From NCBI GenBank assembly GCA_032249735.1, contig JAVVHA010000005.1:1-64000 (forward strand): DNA of 64,000 bases, in the 5' to 3' direction. The notes under the pieces are model-generated. The model saw only the letters and a program-made list of their open reading frames with translations, ran no database searches and had not been told where the DNA came from. Position 1 is the stretch's first letter. Each line of letters begins with the position of its first letter. Of the stretch, positions 1 to 7,683 are shown in pieces. The stretch comes from Dehalococcoidia bacterium. GTDB lineage: Bacteria; Chloroflexota; Dehalococcoidia; SM23-28-2; HRBIN24. The position numbers and the translations under genes were made by a program.

Positions 1-225
1 ATTCTGGGGGAGCCTGAGCCTAAGCTGGGGCCTCTTCCTGGCGACACGTCAGGAGCAGTTCGTTCGGTCAGCACCAACGTCGCTGAAGTGACGCTTCCGG
101 CGCCGGGCTCCTACCGCATCCAGTGCGGCAGTGGCGCCCTTGAAATACGCGCTGTGGCAGTGCCGGAGGAGTTGCGCAGTAAGCTCCTGCAGACGCCTAT
201 CGACCGATGGAGATGGAGTCTCTAG
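1..225 (+). CDS. C-terminal end of an unknown protein, cut by the window edge
   Basis: Frame 1 is open from the first base to a TAG at 223-225 and gives 74 residues. The visible part alternates hydrophobic and polar residues with Gly/Pro turns (for example VAEVTLPAPGSYRI), as in a small beta-sandwich domain, and ends with a basic tail rich in Trp and Arg (DRWRWSL). No motif identifies a family. Gene start and most of the protein lie outside the window. It could be the end of a secreted or surface protein. The assignment as coding rests only on the open frame and normal-looking codons. Confidence 0.45.
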   Translation: MLGEPEPKLGPLPGDTSGAVRSVSTNVAEVTLPAPGSYRIQCGSGALEIRAVAVPEELRSKLLQTPIDRWRWSL

Positions 226-682
226 CTATCTGCTTACCAAGGGAGCTCTACTGTCTGCGTAACCTGGCGGATAACGGTCATCCCAGTCATGAAGCGCCAG
301 CTGGCAGACCCGCCGCCTGGCCACACCGTCCATATGCAGTATAGGCAGGCCCTGCCCGCTGGCTTCACCTACAGCCTCTACTTGCTCAAATACGGGTTGT
401 CGTGGCCCCTCCCGACTGTGCGGCCTGCCAGCCTAAAACCCTAAGGAGATGCGGGCCACTTTTCTACAAAGCCAACGCACGCCATATAAGCACGGACAGG
501 GGGTGGCTGCGTGGGGGGCCTGCCCGAAGGTTGACTTCGCAAAATCCATCTTTTGCGAAGTCCACCGAATAGAACATCCGTTGCCTAGACGGTGAGGGCA
601 AATCGTGGCATCACGGCACCGCCTGCAGGAGGCGGGGCCTAGGTTGACCGGGGCTGTCGCCTATAACCCGTCGCATTACGGC
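226..682. other. Gene-free stretch with palindromes
   Basis: No convincing gene is seen between the partial gene and the tRNA promoter. It is less GC-rich than its surroundings in places. It holds the perfect 12-6-12 palindrome annotated separately at 533-562 and a hairpin at 619-635 (stem CCGCCT/AGGCGG, loop GCAGG) without a T-run. A 51-codon open frame at 289-444 has no ribosome binding site and no recognisable sequence, so it is not called. Confidence 0.5.
533..562. repeat. Perfect 12-bp inverted repeat with 6-bp spacer, dif-like
   Basis: GACTTCGCAAAA (533-544), TCCATC (545-550) and TTTTGCGAAGTC (551-562) form a perfect palindrome around a 6-base centre. The inner 28 bases (534-561) have the 11-6-11 geometry of XerC/XerD dif sites. 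From memory of the Bacillus subtilis dif, the left arm agrees at about 8 of 11 positions (ACTTC start, AA end) and the right arm at about 7 of 11. There is no T-run, so it is not a normal terminator. Perfect symmetry is unusual for dif; an operator or an integrase core site are alternatives. Confidence 0.4.
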
Positions 683-711
683 TTGACCAGGCCCACTCCT
701 TGGCGTAAGAT
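683..711 (+). promoter_or_regulatory. Sigma-70-type promoter for the tRNA
   Basis: TTGACC at 683-688 and TAAGAT at 706-711 are separated by 17 bases, the ideal spacing. Transcription would begin near 718, about 80 bases before the tRNA. Another TTGACC lies at 644-649 but its nearest -10-like hexamer is only 12 bases away. Confidence 0.5.
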
Positions 712-800
712 GAGAGCGGTTTCGTAGGCAAGGGCGTAGGGTGAGCGGCCGGCTCGTCCGGTTTATGGGCACGAAGCCGCTCAGTGCCGAATAGCGGGCA

Positions 801-875
801 GGGCCCGTAGCTCAAGGGCAGAGCGGCCGGCTCATAACCGGTTGGTTGGGGGTTCGAATCCCTCCGGGCCCACCA
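801..875 (+). tRNA. tRNA with CAT anticodon (elongator Met or Ile2)
   Basis: All arms fold: acceptor stem GGGCCCG (801-807) with CGGGCCC (865-871), D-stem GCTC/GAGC, anticodon stem GCCGG/CCGGT (826-830 and 838-842, one G-T pair), 7-base loop CTCATAA with anticodon CAT at 833-835, 5-base variable loop, T-stem 848-852/860-864 with loop TTCGAAT. Discriminator A at 872 and an encoded CCA (873-875). The first base pair is a normal G-C, so it is not initiator tRNA. Elongator Met and the lysidine-modified Ile2 tRNA both carry CAT, and I cannot separate them by eye; the presence of tilS elsewhere would not settle which one this is. Confidence 0.95.
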
Positions 876-896
876 AATTTTTCGCGGAGGGCACAA

Positions 897-1445
897 GTGC
901 GAGCCGTCGAGCTCCTCATGGCTGAACACCGCGTCATCCGTAAGGGCCTTGAGGTGCTGGAGGCCATGGCTGCCAAGGTGGCCCAGGATGCTCCCCCATC
1001 CCAGGAGGATGTGGCAGCCCTCCTGGACTTCTTCCAAGTGTTCGCCGACCGTTGCCATCATGCCAAGGAGGAGTGGGGCCTTTTCCCCCATATGGGGGAG
1101 GCCGGTGTCCCCTGCATGGGCGGGCCCCTGGGAGTGATGCTGTGCGACCACGTGCGGGCTCGGGCCCTGCGCCGCCAAATGAAGGAGGCTCTCCCCCTCC
1201 TGGGCGGCGATACGGACGCCCGTCGTCGGTTCGTTGAGGCGGCCAACCAGTATGTGGACCTCATGGATCAGCATATCGCTAGAGAGGACCAGGTCCTGTT
1301 CCCCATGGCCCAGGAAGTCACCACGGCCCAAGAAGACGCCAAGTTGGTAGAGGCCTTCGAGGAGCTAGAACAGCAAGTGGTGGGAGAAGGGGTACACGAG
1401 CGGTACCACCACCTGGTGGAGGAGCTGGCCTCTAAGTACCTTTGA
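897..1445 (+). CDS. Hemerythrin-like (HHE) domain protein
   Basis: A 182-residue four-helix protein of the hemerythrin HHE cation-binding family, which binds a non-haem di-iron site and senses or carries oxygen or protects Fe-S enzymes. Expected ligands are visible: His in MAEHR near residue 11, the HHAKEE segment near 53-58 followed by LFPHM, DHV near 86, and HIAREDQVLFP near 126, giving the H...HxxxE...H...HxxxD pattern. GTG at 897 is chosen because GGAGG at 886-890 lies 6 bases upstream; ATG at 918 is the alternative. The gene begins 21 bases after the tRNA CCA end with no room for its own promoter, so it is probably made from the tRNA transcript. Role is cytoplasmic; oxygen or nitric oxide handling is inference. 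Confidence 0.85.
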   Translation: MRAVELLMAEHRVIRKGLEVLEAMAAKVAQDAPPSQEDVAALLDFFQVFADRCHHAKEEWGLFPHMGEAGVPCMGGPLGVMLCDHVRARALRRQMKEALPLLGGDTDARRRFVEAANQYVDLMDQHIAREDQVLFPMAQEVTTAQEDAKLVEAFEELEQQVVGEGVHERYHHLVEELASKYL

Positions 1446-1529
1446 TGCCCCTAGGTCGTTATTGCCTACCGTACAGGGTCGGTGCTATTTTCTCTCTGAA
1501 AGCCCAAGAGGGTGGGCCAGGGGGGTAAG

Positions 1530-2549
1530 ATGCTCGAACAGGAGCTGGCGCAATATTTGGCCCACCGCCTTCCTAACGCACGCCACGTCACGGTGAGCAA
1601 CGTCTTTCGCATCCCTGGCGGCGCCTCTCGCGAGACATGGTCCTTCGATGCTCAGTGGTGGGAGGGAGATAAAGAGGTAAGCCAGGGCTTCATCCTGCGC
1701 CGCGACCCTCCTGCGAGCCTCCTCACCACCGAGCGGGACATCGAGTTCCAGGTCATGGAGGCCGCCCACCTGGCGGGTATCCCCGTCCCCAAAATGCGGT
1801 GGTTGGAGCCGGAGGGGAAGTGGCTGCAGAGGCCTTTCTTCATCATGGAGCGCATCGATGGCTGCGAGACCAGCCCCCAGGTTCTCATATCCGATCCCCG
1901 CCTCGAGGGTGCGCGGCCCCGGGTGGCCCGCCGCTTCGTGGAGGTCCTGGCCGCCATTCACAGCCTCGACTGGAAGGCCTTGGGCCTGGAGTCCTTCTTG
2001 GGCCCAGCGCCCTCCCCTGACCAGTGCGCCCTGCGGGAGATCGAGAAGTGGGAGCAGGTCATCGATCGCGATGCCCTGGAACCTCAACCTGTTTTGAGGG
2101 CTGCCCTCTGCTGGCTGCGACGTCATCTGCCCCCGCCGGCCCAGCGCATCACCTTGGTGCACGCCGACTACCGGGTGGGCAACTTTCTCTATGACCAGGA
2201 GGGCGAGATAAGGGGCGTCTTGGACTGGGAGATGGCCCACCTGGGGGACCCTATAGAGGACGTGGCCTGGGCCTGCCTACAGAGCTGGTGCTGGGCGGGC
2301 GACGAGCGGGTGGGGGGCATCATGGGGCGGGAGGAGTTCCTGCGCATGTACGAAGAGGCCACGGGGATAATGGTCCACCCCCAGGCCCTCCACTTCTGGG
2401 AGCTTCTGGGCAACGTCAAGCTGGCAGCCATCTTCCTCACCGGCGCTCGCTCCCTTGCGGAGGGGAAGACGCGGGAGCCTATCCTGGCCATGGTGGCCAG
2501 GGGGAACCCCCGCCTTGAGCTGGAGATCATGAGGCTGATGGGGGTCTGA
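1530..2549 (+). CDS. Phosphotransferase of the APH / ACAD10-11 kinase type
   Basis: 339 residues with the aminoglycoside-phosphotransferase kinase fold. The catalytic loop HADYRVGNF (about residues 211-219, Brenner motif HxDxxxxN) and the metal-binding DWE (about 232-234) are intact. The N-lobe has the glycine-containing GGASRETW segment typical of the group related to the kinase domain of ACAD10/ACAD11, which in animals phosphorylates hydroxyacyl-CoAs before dehydrogenation. In soil bacteria such genes sit with acyl-CoA metabolism, so a hydroxyacyl substrate is more likely here than an antibiotic (inference). ATG 1530 follows a G-rich ribosome site; GTG 1512 is possible. First gene of a four-gene plus-strand run ending at 3894. 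Confidence 0.8.
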   Translation: MLEQELAQYLAHRLPNARHVTVSNVFRIPGGASRETWSFDAQWWEGDKEVSQGFILRRDPPASLLTTERDIEFQVMEAAHLAGIPVPKMRWLEPEGKWLQRPFFIMERIDGCETSPQVLISDPRLEGARPRVARRFVEVLAAIHSLDWKALGLESFLGPAPSPDQCALREIEKWEQVIDRDALEPQPVLRAALCWLRRHLPPPAQRITLVHADYRVGNFLYDQEGEIRGVLDWEMAHLGDPIEDVAWACLQSWCWAGDERVGGIMGREEFLRMYEEATGIMVHPQALHFWELLGNVKLAAIFLTGARSLAEGKTREPILAMVARGNPRLELEIMRLMGV

Positions 2550-2551
2550 AC

Positions 2552-3085
2552 ATGAGGCCTAACGACGTGGAGATTTTGCGCCTCTTGGAGAGCGTGATCC
2601 TGGAGCTGGGTCAGGAGGTGCCCTCCCTTTATGGCAAGGCCCAGGCCCAGTTCGCCTTTATGCTCCTGGAGACGGTGGCTGCGGGACTGGATGAGGCCGC
2701 CCACTCCCTCTATCACGATATTCAAGAGCTGAGGCGCCTTCTGGGCCAGGTGCAAGAGGCCATAGCTCGTGTCCCCCAGGACCATCCTCGGATGGCCCCT
2801 CTGACACAGCGGCTGGCCGAGGTCCTGGCCCAGGAGGCCGGGCACGACCTGCGCCTCCACCGACTGGAGGCTCTACACCGGCAGCTCATGGCCCCCCTGG
2901 AGGTGTTCCTCTGTCTGTGCGAGGAGGTGAGGGGTGACCCCCGCTATGAACCCCTCATGCCGCTGCAAGCTGCCGCCTATGACCACCTGCGGCGGGCGGC
3001 GGTGCGAGGGTGGACCTTCTGGGACGCCCTCAGCTTTCGAGAGCGTATACTAAAGGAGAGGGAAACCCTTGCCCAGAGACAGTAG
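2552..3085 (+). CDS. Unknown helical protein coupled to the kinase
   Basis: 177 residues starting 2 bases after the stop of the phosphotransferase gene, so almost certainly translated with it. The sequence is predicted to be nearly all helix (long heptad-like stretches such as ILRLLESVILELGQEV and LRRLLGQVQEAI), without signal peptide, cysteine pairs or enzyme motif. Small proteins of this kind are often found after APH-type kinases in acyl-CoA gene groups, but I do not recognise a named family and assign no function. A partner or regulator of the kinase is only a guess from position. Confidence 0.75.
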   Translation: MRPNDVEILRLLESVILELGQEVPSLYGKAQAQFAFMLLETVAAGLDEAAHSLYHDIQELRRLLGQVQEAIARVPQDHPRMAPLTQRLAEVLAQEAGHDLRLHRLEALHRQLMAPLEVFLCLCEEVRGDPRYEPLMPLQAAAYDHLRRAAVRGWTFWDALSFRERILKERETLAQRQ

Positions 3086-3103
3086 GGCCCTTGGGGATTA
3101 GAG

Positions 3104-3676
3104 GTGGCGGAGGAGCTCATCGTCCGGGCCAGGGAGGTTTTAGCCCGCTATCGCCCGGCCATTTTGGAGGAGCCGCAGGCGGTGCCGGCAGCAGTGCTGG
3201 TGCCCCTTTATCTCAAGGGAGGGATAGCCCACATCCTCCTCACTGAGAGGACCCACCACGTGGAACACCACAAGGGCCAGATCTCCCTCCCCGGCGGCGC
3301 CCAGGACCCTCAGGACCCTGACCTACTGACCACTGCCCTGCGGGAGAGCTACGAGGAGACGGGCATCCACCCGGATGACGTGGAGGTCATCGGGCAGCTA
3401 GACGACATCGTGACCATCACCAACTTCCTGGTGCGGCCCTTCGTCGGGGTGCTGCGTGTCACCTCGGGGTACCCGTTTAGGCCCCATCCGCTGGAGGTGG
3501 CCTCCCTTTTGGAGGTGCCCCTACCTCATCTGCTGGACTGGCGCAACATGGAGCTGGAGCTGCGTCAGTGGCGGGGAGTGCCGGTGCTGGTGCCCGCTTT
3601 CACCTGGAACGGCTACCGCATCTGGGGGGCCACGGCCCGCATACTGAAACAGCTTTTGGACCTACTGCAATCATGA
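3104..3676 (+). CDS. Nudix hydrolase, CoA pyrophosphatase type
   Basis: 190 residues. The Nudix region has REsyEETGI (RExxEExGI) near residues 85-93, and just upstream the LLTERTHHVEHHKGQ...LPGG segment that marks the coenzyme-A pyrophosphatase (NudL, NUDT7/8) subgroup (UPF0035 signature). The usual Glu of GX5E is not in its exact place, which is normal for this subgroup. The enzyme would cleave CoA or acyl-CoA to 3',5'-ADP and (acyl)phosphopantetheine in the cytoplasm. Start is GTG 3104. Its neighbour, an ACAD10-type kinase, fits an acyl-CoA theme. The stop overlaps the start of the next gene (ATGA). Confidence 0.85.
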   Translation: MAEELIVRAREVLARYRPAILEEPQAVPAAVLVPLYLKGGIAHILLTERTHHVEHHKGQISLPGGAQDPQDPDLLTTALRESYEETGIHPDDVEVIGQLDDIVTITNFLVRPFVGVLRVTSGYPFRPHPLEVASLLEVPLPHLLDWRNMELELRQWRGVPVLVPAFTWNGYRIWGATARILKQLLDLLQS

Positions 3677-3894
3677 CCCGAAGGGTGGAGGGGAAGGGCT
3701 ATCCCATCTGCCGGCGCTGCGGCGGCCGCCGGTGGCAGGTGGAGGAGCGACTCAAGCCTCGTCTGCGGTGGTGGTTGGAGCTTATCCTGGCTGCTCCAGA
3801 GGTCATCGTTTTCTATGGCGAGTCCCCAGGATGGCCCTCCCGCCACGTGCAGCTGTGGACTTGCCTCACCTGTGGTCGCCAAGCTCGCCTCTGA
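3673..3894 (+). CDS. 73-residue zinc-ribbon protein
   Basis: The ATG at 3673 overlaps the TGA of the Nudix gene, the usual sign of translational coupling. The protein has two CxxC knuckles, CRRCGG near residue 13 and CLTCGR near residue 65, separated by about 50 residues with a hydrophobic stretch (WWLELILAAPEVIVFYG), consistent with a zinc ribbon with an inserted helix. No family name is recognised. A nucleic-acid-binding or zinc-sensing role is possible but not shown. Last gene of the plus-strand run. Confidence 0.7.
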   Translation: MTRRVEGKGYPICRRCGGRRWQVEERLKPRLRWWLELILAAPEVIVFYGESPGWPSRHVQLWTCLTCGRQARL

Positions 3895-4203
3895 GAAGCC
3901 CCCCTCCTTAGTGAGAAGCCCTCCCTCCTTAGAACCGAAGGGGAATTCCCCATACGTTTTTCAGAACCAAAAAGTTAGTCCCATCCATGAAAGCGATTTG
4001 GTGGCCAGTTATGGGGTGGGGAGCCGGGGCCCGGAGCAGGGCTACGGGGTAACCGGCATAGGACCTGCTAGCCGCCCTGGCGAGGGGGTCTCAATAGCTA
4101 CCTTGCCCTTTGGAAAGGCCAAGAGGTGGGCAACTCTGCCGTTGGAGGAGCTGGCCAGCTTCTCCAGTGCCCTGCCGGGGTCTATGGACTTTAAGCGTCC
4201 CTG
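3895..4203. other. Spacer between convergent operons; weak terminator and short direct repeat
   Basis: No gene supported. It begins with an imperfect tandem repeat, GAAGCCCCCCTCCTTAG and GAAGCCCTCCCTCCTTAG. GGGGAATTCCCC followed by ATACGTTTTT near 3940-3961 could be a weak terminator for the plus-strand operon (4-bp stem, AATT loop). The rest (about 4010-4200) is G-rich with several short self-complementary pieces but shows no signature of SRP RNA, 6S RNA, tmRNA or RNase P. Confidence 0.4.
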
Positions 4204-5571
4204 CTATCGCCTGTTGTGGCCCTGGGGGCGGTTATGGCTGCGCAGTTCCTCCAGCCACTTCTTTATCTGGGCCTCGTAGCCCAGCTCCCCCGCCTGGTAG
4301 TAGTGGCGACCGCGCAGCCTCTCGGGCAGGTGATCCTGCCCAGCGTAGTGCAGCGGATGGTCATGGTCGTACTCGTAGCCCTGGCCATAGCCTAGCCGGG
4401 CCATGAGGGGAGTGACTGGGTTGCGTAGGAAGAGGGGCACCGGCTCGCCGTGCGTGGCGCGGGCGTCCTCCGCGGCCCGTCGGTAGGCCTGCAGGGCGGA
4501 GTTGCTCTTGGGGGCACAAGCTAGGTAGATGGTGGTCTCGGCCAGGGGGAGGGCGGCCTCCGGCATGCCGATGAAATGCACGGCCTGCTGACAGGCCACT
4601 GCCAAGGGGAGGGCCTGGGGGTCGGCCAGACCCACGTCCTCAGCGGCCAGGATCACTAGGCGACGGGCGATGAACAAGGGGTCTTCTCCCGCCTCCAACA
4701 TGCGCGCCAGCCAGTATAGGGCGGCATCAGGATCGGAGCCGCGGACCGACTTGATAAAGGCAGAGATGATGTCATAGTGGAGGTGTGCGGCCTTATCGTA
4801 CCGGGGGGCCGGGCGCTGTAGGGCCTCGGCCACGTCCTCCTTGGTGATGCGACGGCGTCCTTGAGGCCCAGGGCGGCAGATGGCAGCGGCCATCTCCAGG
4901 GCGTTGAGGGCCACACGGGCATCGCCTCCGGCCGCCCGACAGAGGAAGGCCATGGCCTCGTCGTCCATCTCCAGCTCCAGGGAGCCCAGGCCTCGCTCCC
5001 GGTCCTGGAGGGCCCGTCGCACTACGGCCCCTAGATGCTCAGGGCTCAGGGGCTCCAGAACGAAGACGTGGCAGCGGGAGAGCAAGGGGGCTACCACCTC
5101 GAAGGAAGGGTTCTCGGTGGTGGCGCCAATGAGGACGATGACCCCCGACTCCACATGGGGGAGGATGACGTCCTGCTGGGCCTTGTTGAAGCGGTGGATC
5201 TCGTCGATGAACAGGATGGTGCGCTGGCCGTAGAGGGCGCGCCTCTCCTTGGCCTCCTCCACGATACGGCGCAGGTCGGCCACCCCGGCGGTGACGGCCG
5301 AGATGGACTCGAAATGGGCCTTGGTGACGGCAGCGATGATGCGAGCCAGGGAGGTCTTGCCGCATCCTGGGGGCCCCCACAGGATCATGGATGGCACCTC
5401 ATCGGCCTCTATGGCTCGGCGCAGGATACGACCGGGTCCCAGCAGGTGCTCCTGCCCCACCATCTCGTCCAGGGTACGGGGGCGCATGCGGGCAGCCAAG
5501 GGGGCCTCCTGGCCCTCCCTCCGCCCCGCCGCCTGAGCAAATAGGTCTTCCTGTTTCCCTCGCTCCTTCAC
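4204..5571 (-). CDS. rarA: Replication-associated recombination protein A (RarA/MgsA)
   Basis: 455 residues, the normal length of this AAA+ ATPase, which acts at stalled replication forks with SSB. Walker A GPPGCGKTS, Walker B FIDEIHRFNK and sensor 1 GATTENPSF follow in order, then the C-terminal tetramerisation part (DIISAFIKSVRGSD, then PEAALPLAETTIYLA). The GTG at 5571 (VKERGKQEDLF) is chosen since a longer reading would run into the upstream nitroreductase gene; no strong ribosome site is visible, consistent with read-on translation from the neighbour. Last gene of the minus-strand group that starts at 12972. Confidence 0.95.
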   Translation of the reverse strand: MKERGKQEDLFAQAAGRREGQEAPLAARMRPRTLDEMVGQEHLLGPGRILRRAIEADEVPSMILWGPPGCGKTSLARIIAAVTKAHFESISAVTAGVADLRRIVEEAKERRALYGQRTILFIDEIHRFNKAQQDVILPHVESGVIVLIGATTENPSFEVVAPLLSRCHVFVLEPLSPEHLGAVVRRALQDRERGLGSLELEMDDEAMAFLCRAAGGDARVALNALEMAAAICRPGPQGRRRITKEDVAEALQRPAPRYDKAAHLHYDIISAFIKSVRGSDPDAALYWLARMLEAGEDPLFIARRLVILAAEDVGLADPQALPLAVACQQAVHFIGMPEAALPLAETTIYLACAPKSNSALQAYRRAAEDARATHGEPVPLFLRNPVTPLMARLGYGQGYEYDHDHPLHYAGQDHLPERLRGRHYYQAGELGYEAQIKKWLEELRSHNRPQGHNRR

Positions 5572-5602
5572 AGCTTCAATTATCGCACTTCCCTGGGAGA
5601 CC

Positions 5603-6217
5603 TTAACGGGAGCGGGTCTCCCCCCAGCGATCCCAATAGGTGACCTGTTCCACAGGCAAGCGGCGCAGGGGGCCAAAGGGAGTCCTAGGCCAGCCCAGAG
5701 GGATGAGGGCCATGGTCTCCCACCCCTCGGGGATGCCCAGGAGGGCACGCGTCTCCTCCTCCCTCACCCGATAAAGGGTGGTGAGTACCGTGCCCAGCCC
5801 CAGGGCGCGAGCGGCCAGCATGAGGTTCTGCACTGCAGGGTAAATGTAGGAGCCGGGAGGGGAGGTGGAAGCTGGCCAGGGGGAGGTCTGTAGACAGGCC
5901 ACGATGAGCACCGGCACCTCGGCCAGGTGGTGGGCCAAGTGCTCTGCTGAGCGGTAGATGCGGGCCATGGCGGGGTTGGAGAGGGCATCCTCTCGCATGG
6001 GCCCATAGATGCGGTTCCATCCCTCCAGATAGAACTCCCCTAAGCGGGCCTTCACCTGGGGGTCCCGCACCACGATGAACCGCCACGGCTGACGGTTGCC
6101 CCCCGAGGGGGCCATAGTGGCCGCCTCCAGAACCCGCCAGATGAGCTCATCGGGCACGGGGTCGGGACGGAACCGCCTTATAGCCCTGAGGGTGTATATA
6201 GCCTCAAATACGTCCAT
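5603..6217 (-). CDS. Nitroreductase-family FMN oxidoreductase
   Basis: 204 residues of the nitroreductase fold. The FMN-binding N-terminal segment (AIRRFRPDPVP) and the APSGGNRQPW loop near residues 37-46 are typical, followed by the helix MLAARALGLGTVLT and the GIPEGWETMALIPLGWP segment. These homodimers use NAD(P)H or, in some lineages, F420H2-linked electrons; the substrate cannot be told from sequence. It shares a transcript with the F420 genes upstream and overlaps the hydrolase gene by 14 bases. It is a different subgroup from the FbiB-like protein at 7081-7683. Confidence 0.85.
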   Translation of the reverse strand: MDVFEAIYTLRAIRRFRPDPVPDELIWRVLEAATMAPSGGNRQPWRFIVVRDPQVKARLGEFYLEGWNRIYGPMREDALSNPAMARIYRSAEHLAHHLAEVPVLIVACLQTSPWPASTSPPGSYIYPAVQNLMLAARALGLGTVLTTLYRVREEETRALLGIPEGWETMALIPLGWPRTPFGPLRRLPVEQVTYWDRWGETRSR

Positions 6218-7079
6218 GGTCTCCTCCTCTCTTTTGGGAAGCCTCCACCTCCTGCAAAAACGATATAAGAAGGCGGTTGAACTCCTCCGGCCTCTCTAGG
6301 GGAGGGATATGGCCGCAGTCCCTCATCACCTCCAGGCGGGCGCGGGGCAGGTTGGCCGCCAGCACCTGAGCGATGAGCTGGAAATCGGGCAAGTCCATCT
6401 CCCCTACTACTACCAACACGGGGGCGTTTATTTCAGACAGATGGTCAAGGATGGGCGGGGCCTCCTCCGCCTCGGCCAGGAGGTCCGCGCCAGGGTGAGA
6501 GAGGACCATCTCCCGGAGGAGGGCGAACCTGTCCGGGAAGCGGCGCACACCATCAAAGATGGGGTGGCGGAGCCACACCTGCTCCAACGCTGCCCTGGGG
6601 CCCTGCTGACGGGCCGCCTCCACCAATGCTTGTACATGACTCGCGAACTCCTCCGAGTAGCCGAAACCAGGGAGCGCCGAGTCCACCAGCACCAAGGAGC
6701 GTGTCCTCTCCGGATGCAGGAGGGCCCATTGCAGGGCGATGCCCCCACCCATGGAGAGGCCCACTAAGTGCACCTGGTCCACCCCCAGGGCCTCCGTGAT
6801 GGGGCGGTCTACATTCAGGCGATCCAGAAGGTCAGTGAGGTCGGCAGCATAGGTGGGAAAGGAGTACCCCGAAGGCGGTACAAGGGAGCGGCCATGTCCC
6901 CGCACGTCGTAGCGGATGACCCGGAACCCTGCCTCCAAAAGAGGTGGCACCTGCTCGTCCCATAGGCGGAGGCTGGTGGTAGCCCCGTGGATGAGGACCA
7001 CGGTAGGAACGTCCGTCCGCCCTTGGGGGCGGGCGTCCTCGTAAAAGGTGACGATGCCATTGGTGTAAGCGTAGGGCAT
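6204..7079 (-). CDS. Alpha/beta hydrolase
   Basis: 291 residues. The oxyanion segment LIHGATTS, the nucleophile elbow GLSMGG (catalytic Ser near residue 113), an acid in GEMDLPD and the C-terminal DCGHIPPLERPEEF (catalytic His) give a complete triad. The layout resembles 3-oxoadipate enol-lactonase and related esterases, but the family is too broad to fix a substrate. No signal peptide; cytoplasmic. It starts 1 base after the stop region of the FbiB-like gene. Confidence 0.85.
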   Translation of the reverse strand: MPYAYTNGIVTFYEDARPQGRTDVPTVVLIHGATTSLRLWDEQVPPLLEAGFRVIRYDVRGHGRSLVPPSGYSFPTYAADLTDLLDRLNVDRPITEALGVDQVHLVGLSMGGGIALQWALLHPERTRSLVLVDSALPGFGYSEEFASHVQALVEAARQQGPRAALEQVWLRHPIFDGVRRFPDRFALLREMVLSHPGADLLAEAEEAPPILDHLSEINAPVLVVVGEMDLPDFQLIAQVLAANLPRARLEVMRDCGHIPPLERPEEFNRLLISFLQEVEASQKRGGDHGRI

Positions 7080-7080
7080 C

Positions 7081-7683
7081 TCAGGCCTCCCTGAGGATGG
7101 ACTCCAGGGCTGGGGACGGCCGCACCCTGGGGCGATAGCAGGGGTCTGGGTATCCTATCTCCACCAGGAACATGGGTTCCCAACTTGGGGGGAGGAGGAG
7201 GGCCTTCCGAACCGCCTCCTGGCAGAAGAGGGGAGCACCTAGGAGACAGGAGCCCAGGCCTCGGGCATGGGCCAGGAGCTGGAGGTTCTGGAGGGCGGCT
7301 CCTAAGCTCTGGACGAACATGTCCCGCTCTGCCCTCCTCCGACGCTCATCGGGCCAAGGGTGGGCCTGAGACATGTCTAGGCAAGCCAAAAGGAGCAGGG
7401 GAGCGTCGAGAAGGCGACGGCGCGAATGCTCCAAGCGGCGGCTCACCTCCTCAGGTGGCGTGTTATCCCTCTCCAGGTCGCTTCGCCAGGCCTCCCCCAT
7501 GGCCTCCACCAGGCGGTGGCGGGCATCGGCCGACAGGGCTATGAGGCGCCACGGGCGGGTGTGGTGAGGGGCAGGAGCTAAGGCTGCCGCCTCTGCCAGC
7601 TCCCTTACTACCTCGGAGGCCACATGGCGCCCATCGAACCGGCGCACTGAGCGCCTGCTCCTGATGGCTTCCTCCAGCTCCAT
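7081..7683 (-). CDS. FbiB C-terminal-type reductase for F420 biosynthesis, stand-alone
   Basis: 200 residues of nitroreductase fold with the segment LAPAPHHTRPWRL near residue 35, which is characteristic of the C-terminal domain of mycobacterial FbiB, plus AEAWRSDLERD and RAERDMFVQSLGAALQNL found at matching places. In FbiB this FMN domain reduces dehydro-F420 species while the N-terminal domain (CofE) adds glutamates. Here the reductase stands alone and sits immediately after cofC and cofD, with no CofE ligase gene in the window. The inferred job is reduction of dehydro-F420-0 made from a phosphoenolpyruvate-derived precursor. A general nitroreductase is the alternative. Confidence 0.8.
   Translation of the reverse strand: MELEEAIRSRRSVRRFDGRHVASEVVRELAEAAALAPAPHHTRPWRLIALSADARHRLVEAMGEAWRSDLERDNTPPEEVSRRLEHSRRRLLDAPLLLLACLDMSQAHPWPDERRRRAERDMFVQSLGAALQNLQLLAHARGLGSCLLGAPLFCQEAVRKALLLPPSWEPMFLVEIGYPDPCYRPRVRPSPALESILREA

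Noticed and set aside
289-444. 51-codon open frame in the gene-free stretch
   Set aside because: No ribosome binding site, no recognisable sequence, and it is short enough to occur by chance in GC-rich DNA.
639-1331. 230-codon open frame antisense to the tRNA and hemerythrin gene
   Set aside because: It covers the tRNA on the wrong strand and mirrors the hemerythrin codons; no motif and no ribosome site.
4010-4200. Possible stable RNA (SRP, 6S, tmRNA or RNase P)
   Set aside because: None of the signature sequences of these RNAs was found; only short G-rich self-complementary pieces.
3815-4279. 154-codon open frame across the convergent spacer
   Set aside because: It overlaps the zinc-ribbon gene and rarA in other frames and its sequence is low in structure; both neighbours are better supported.
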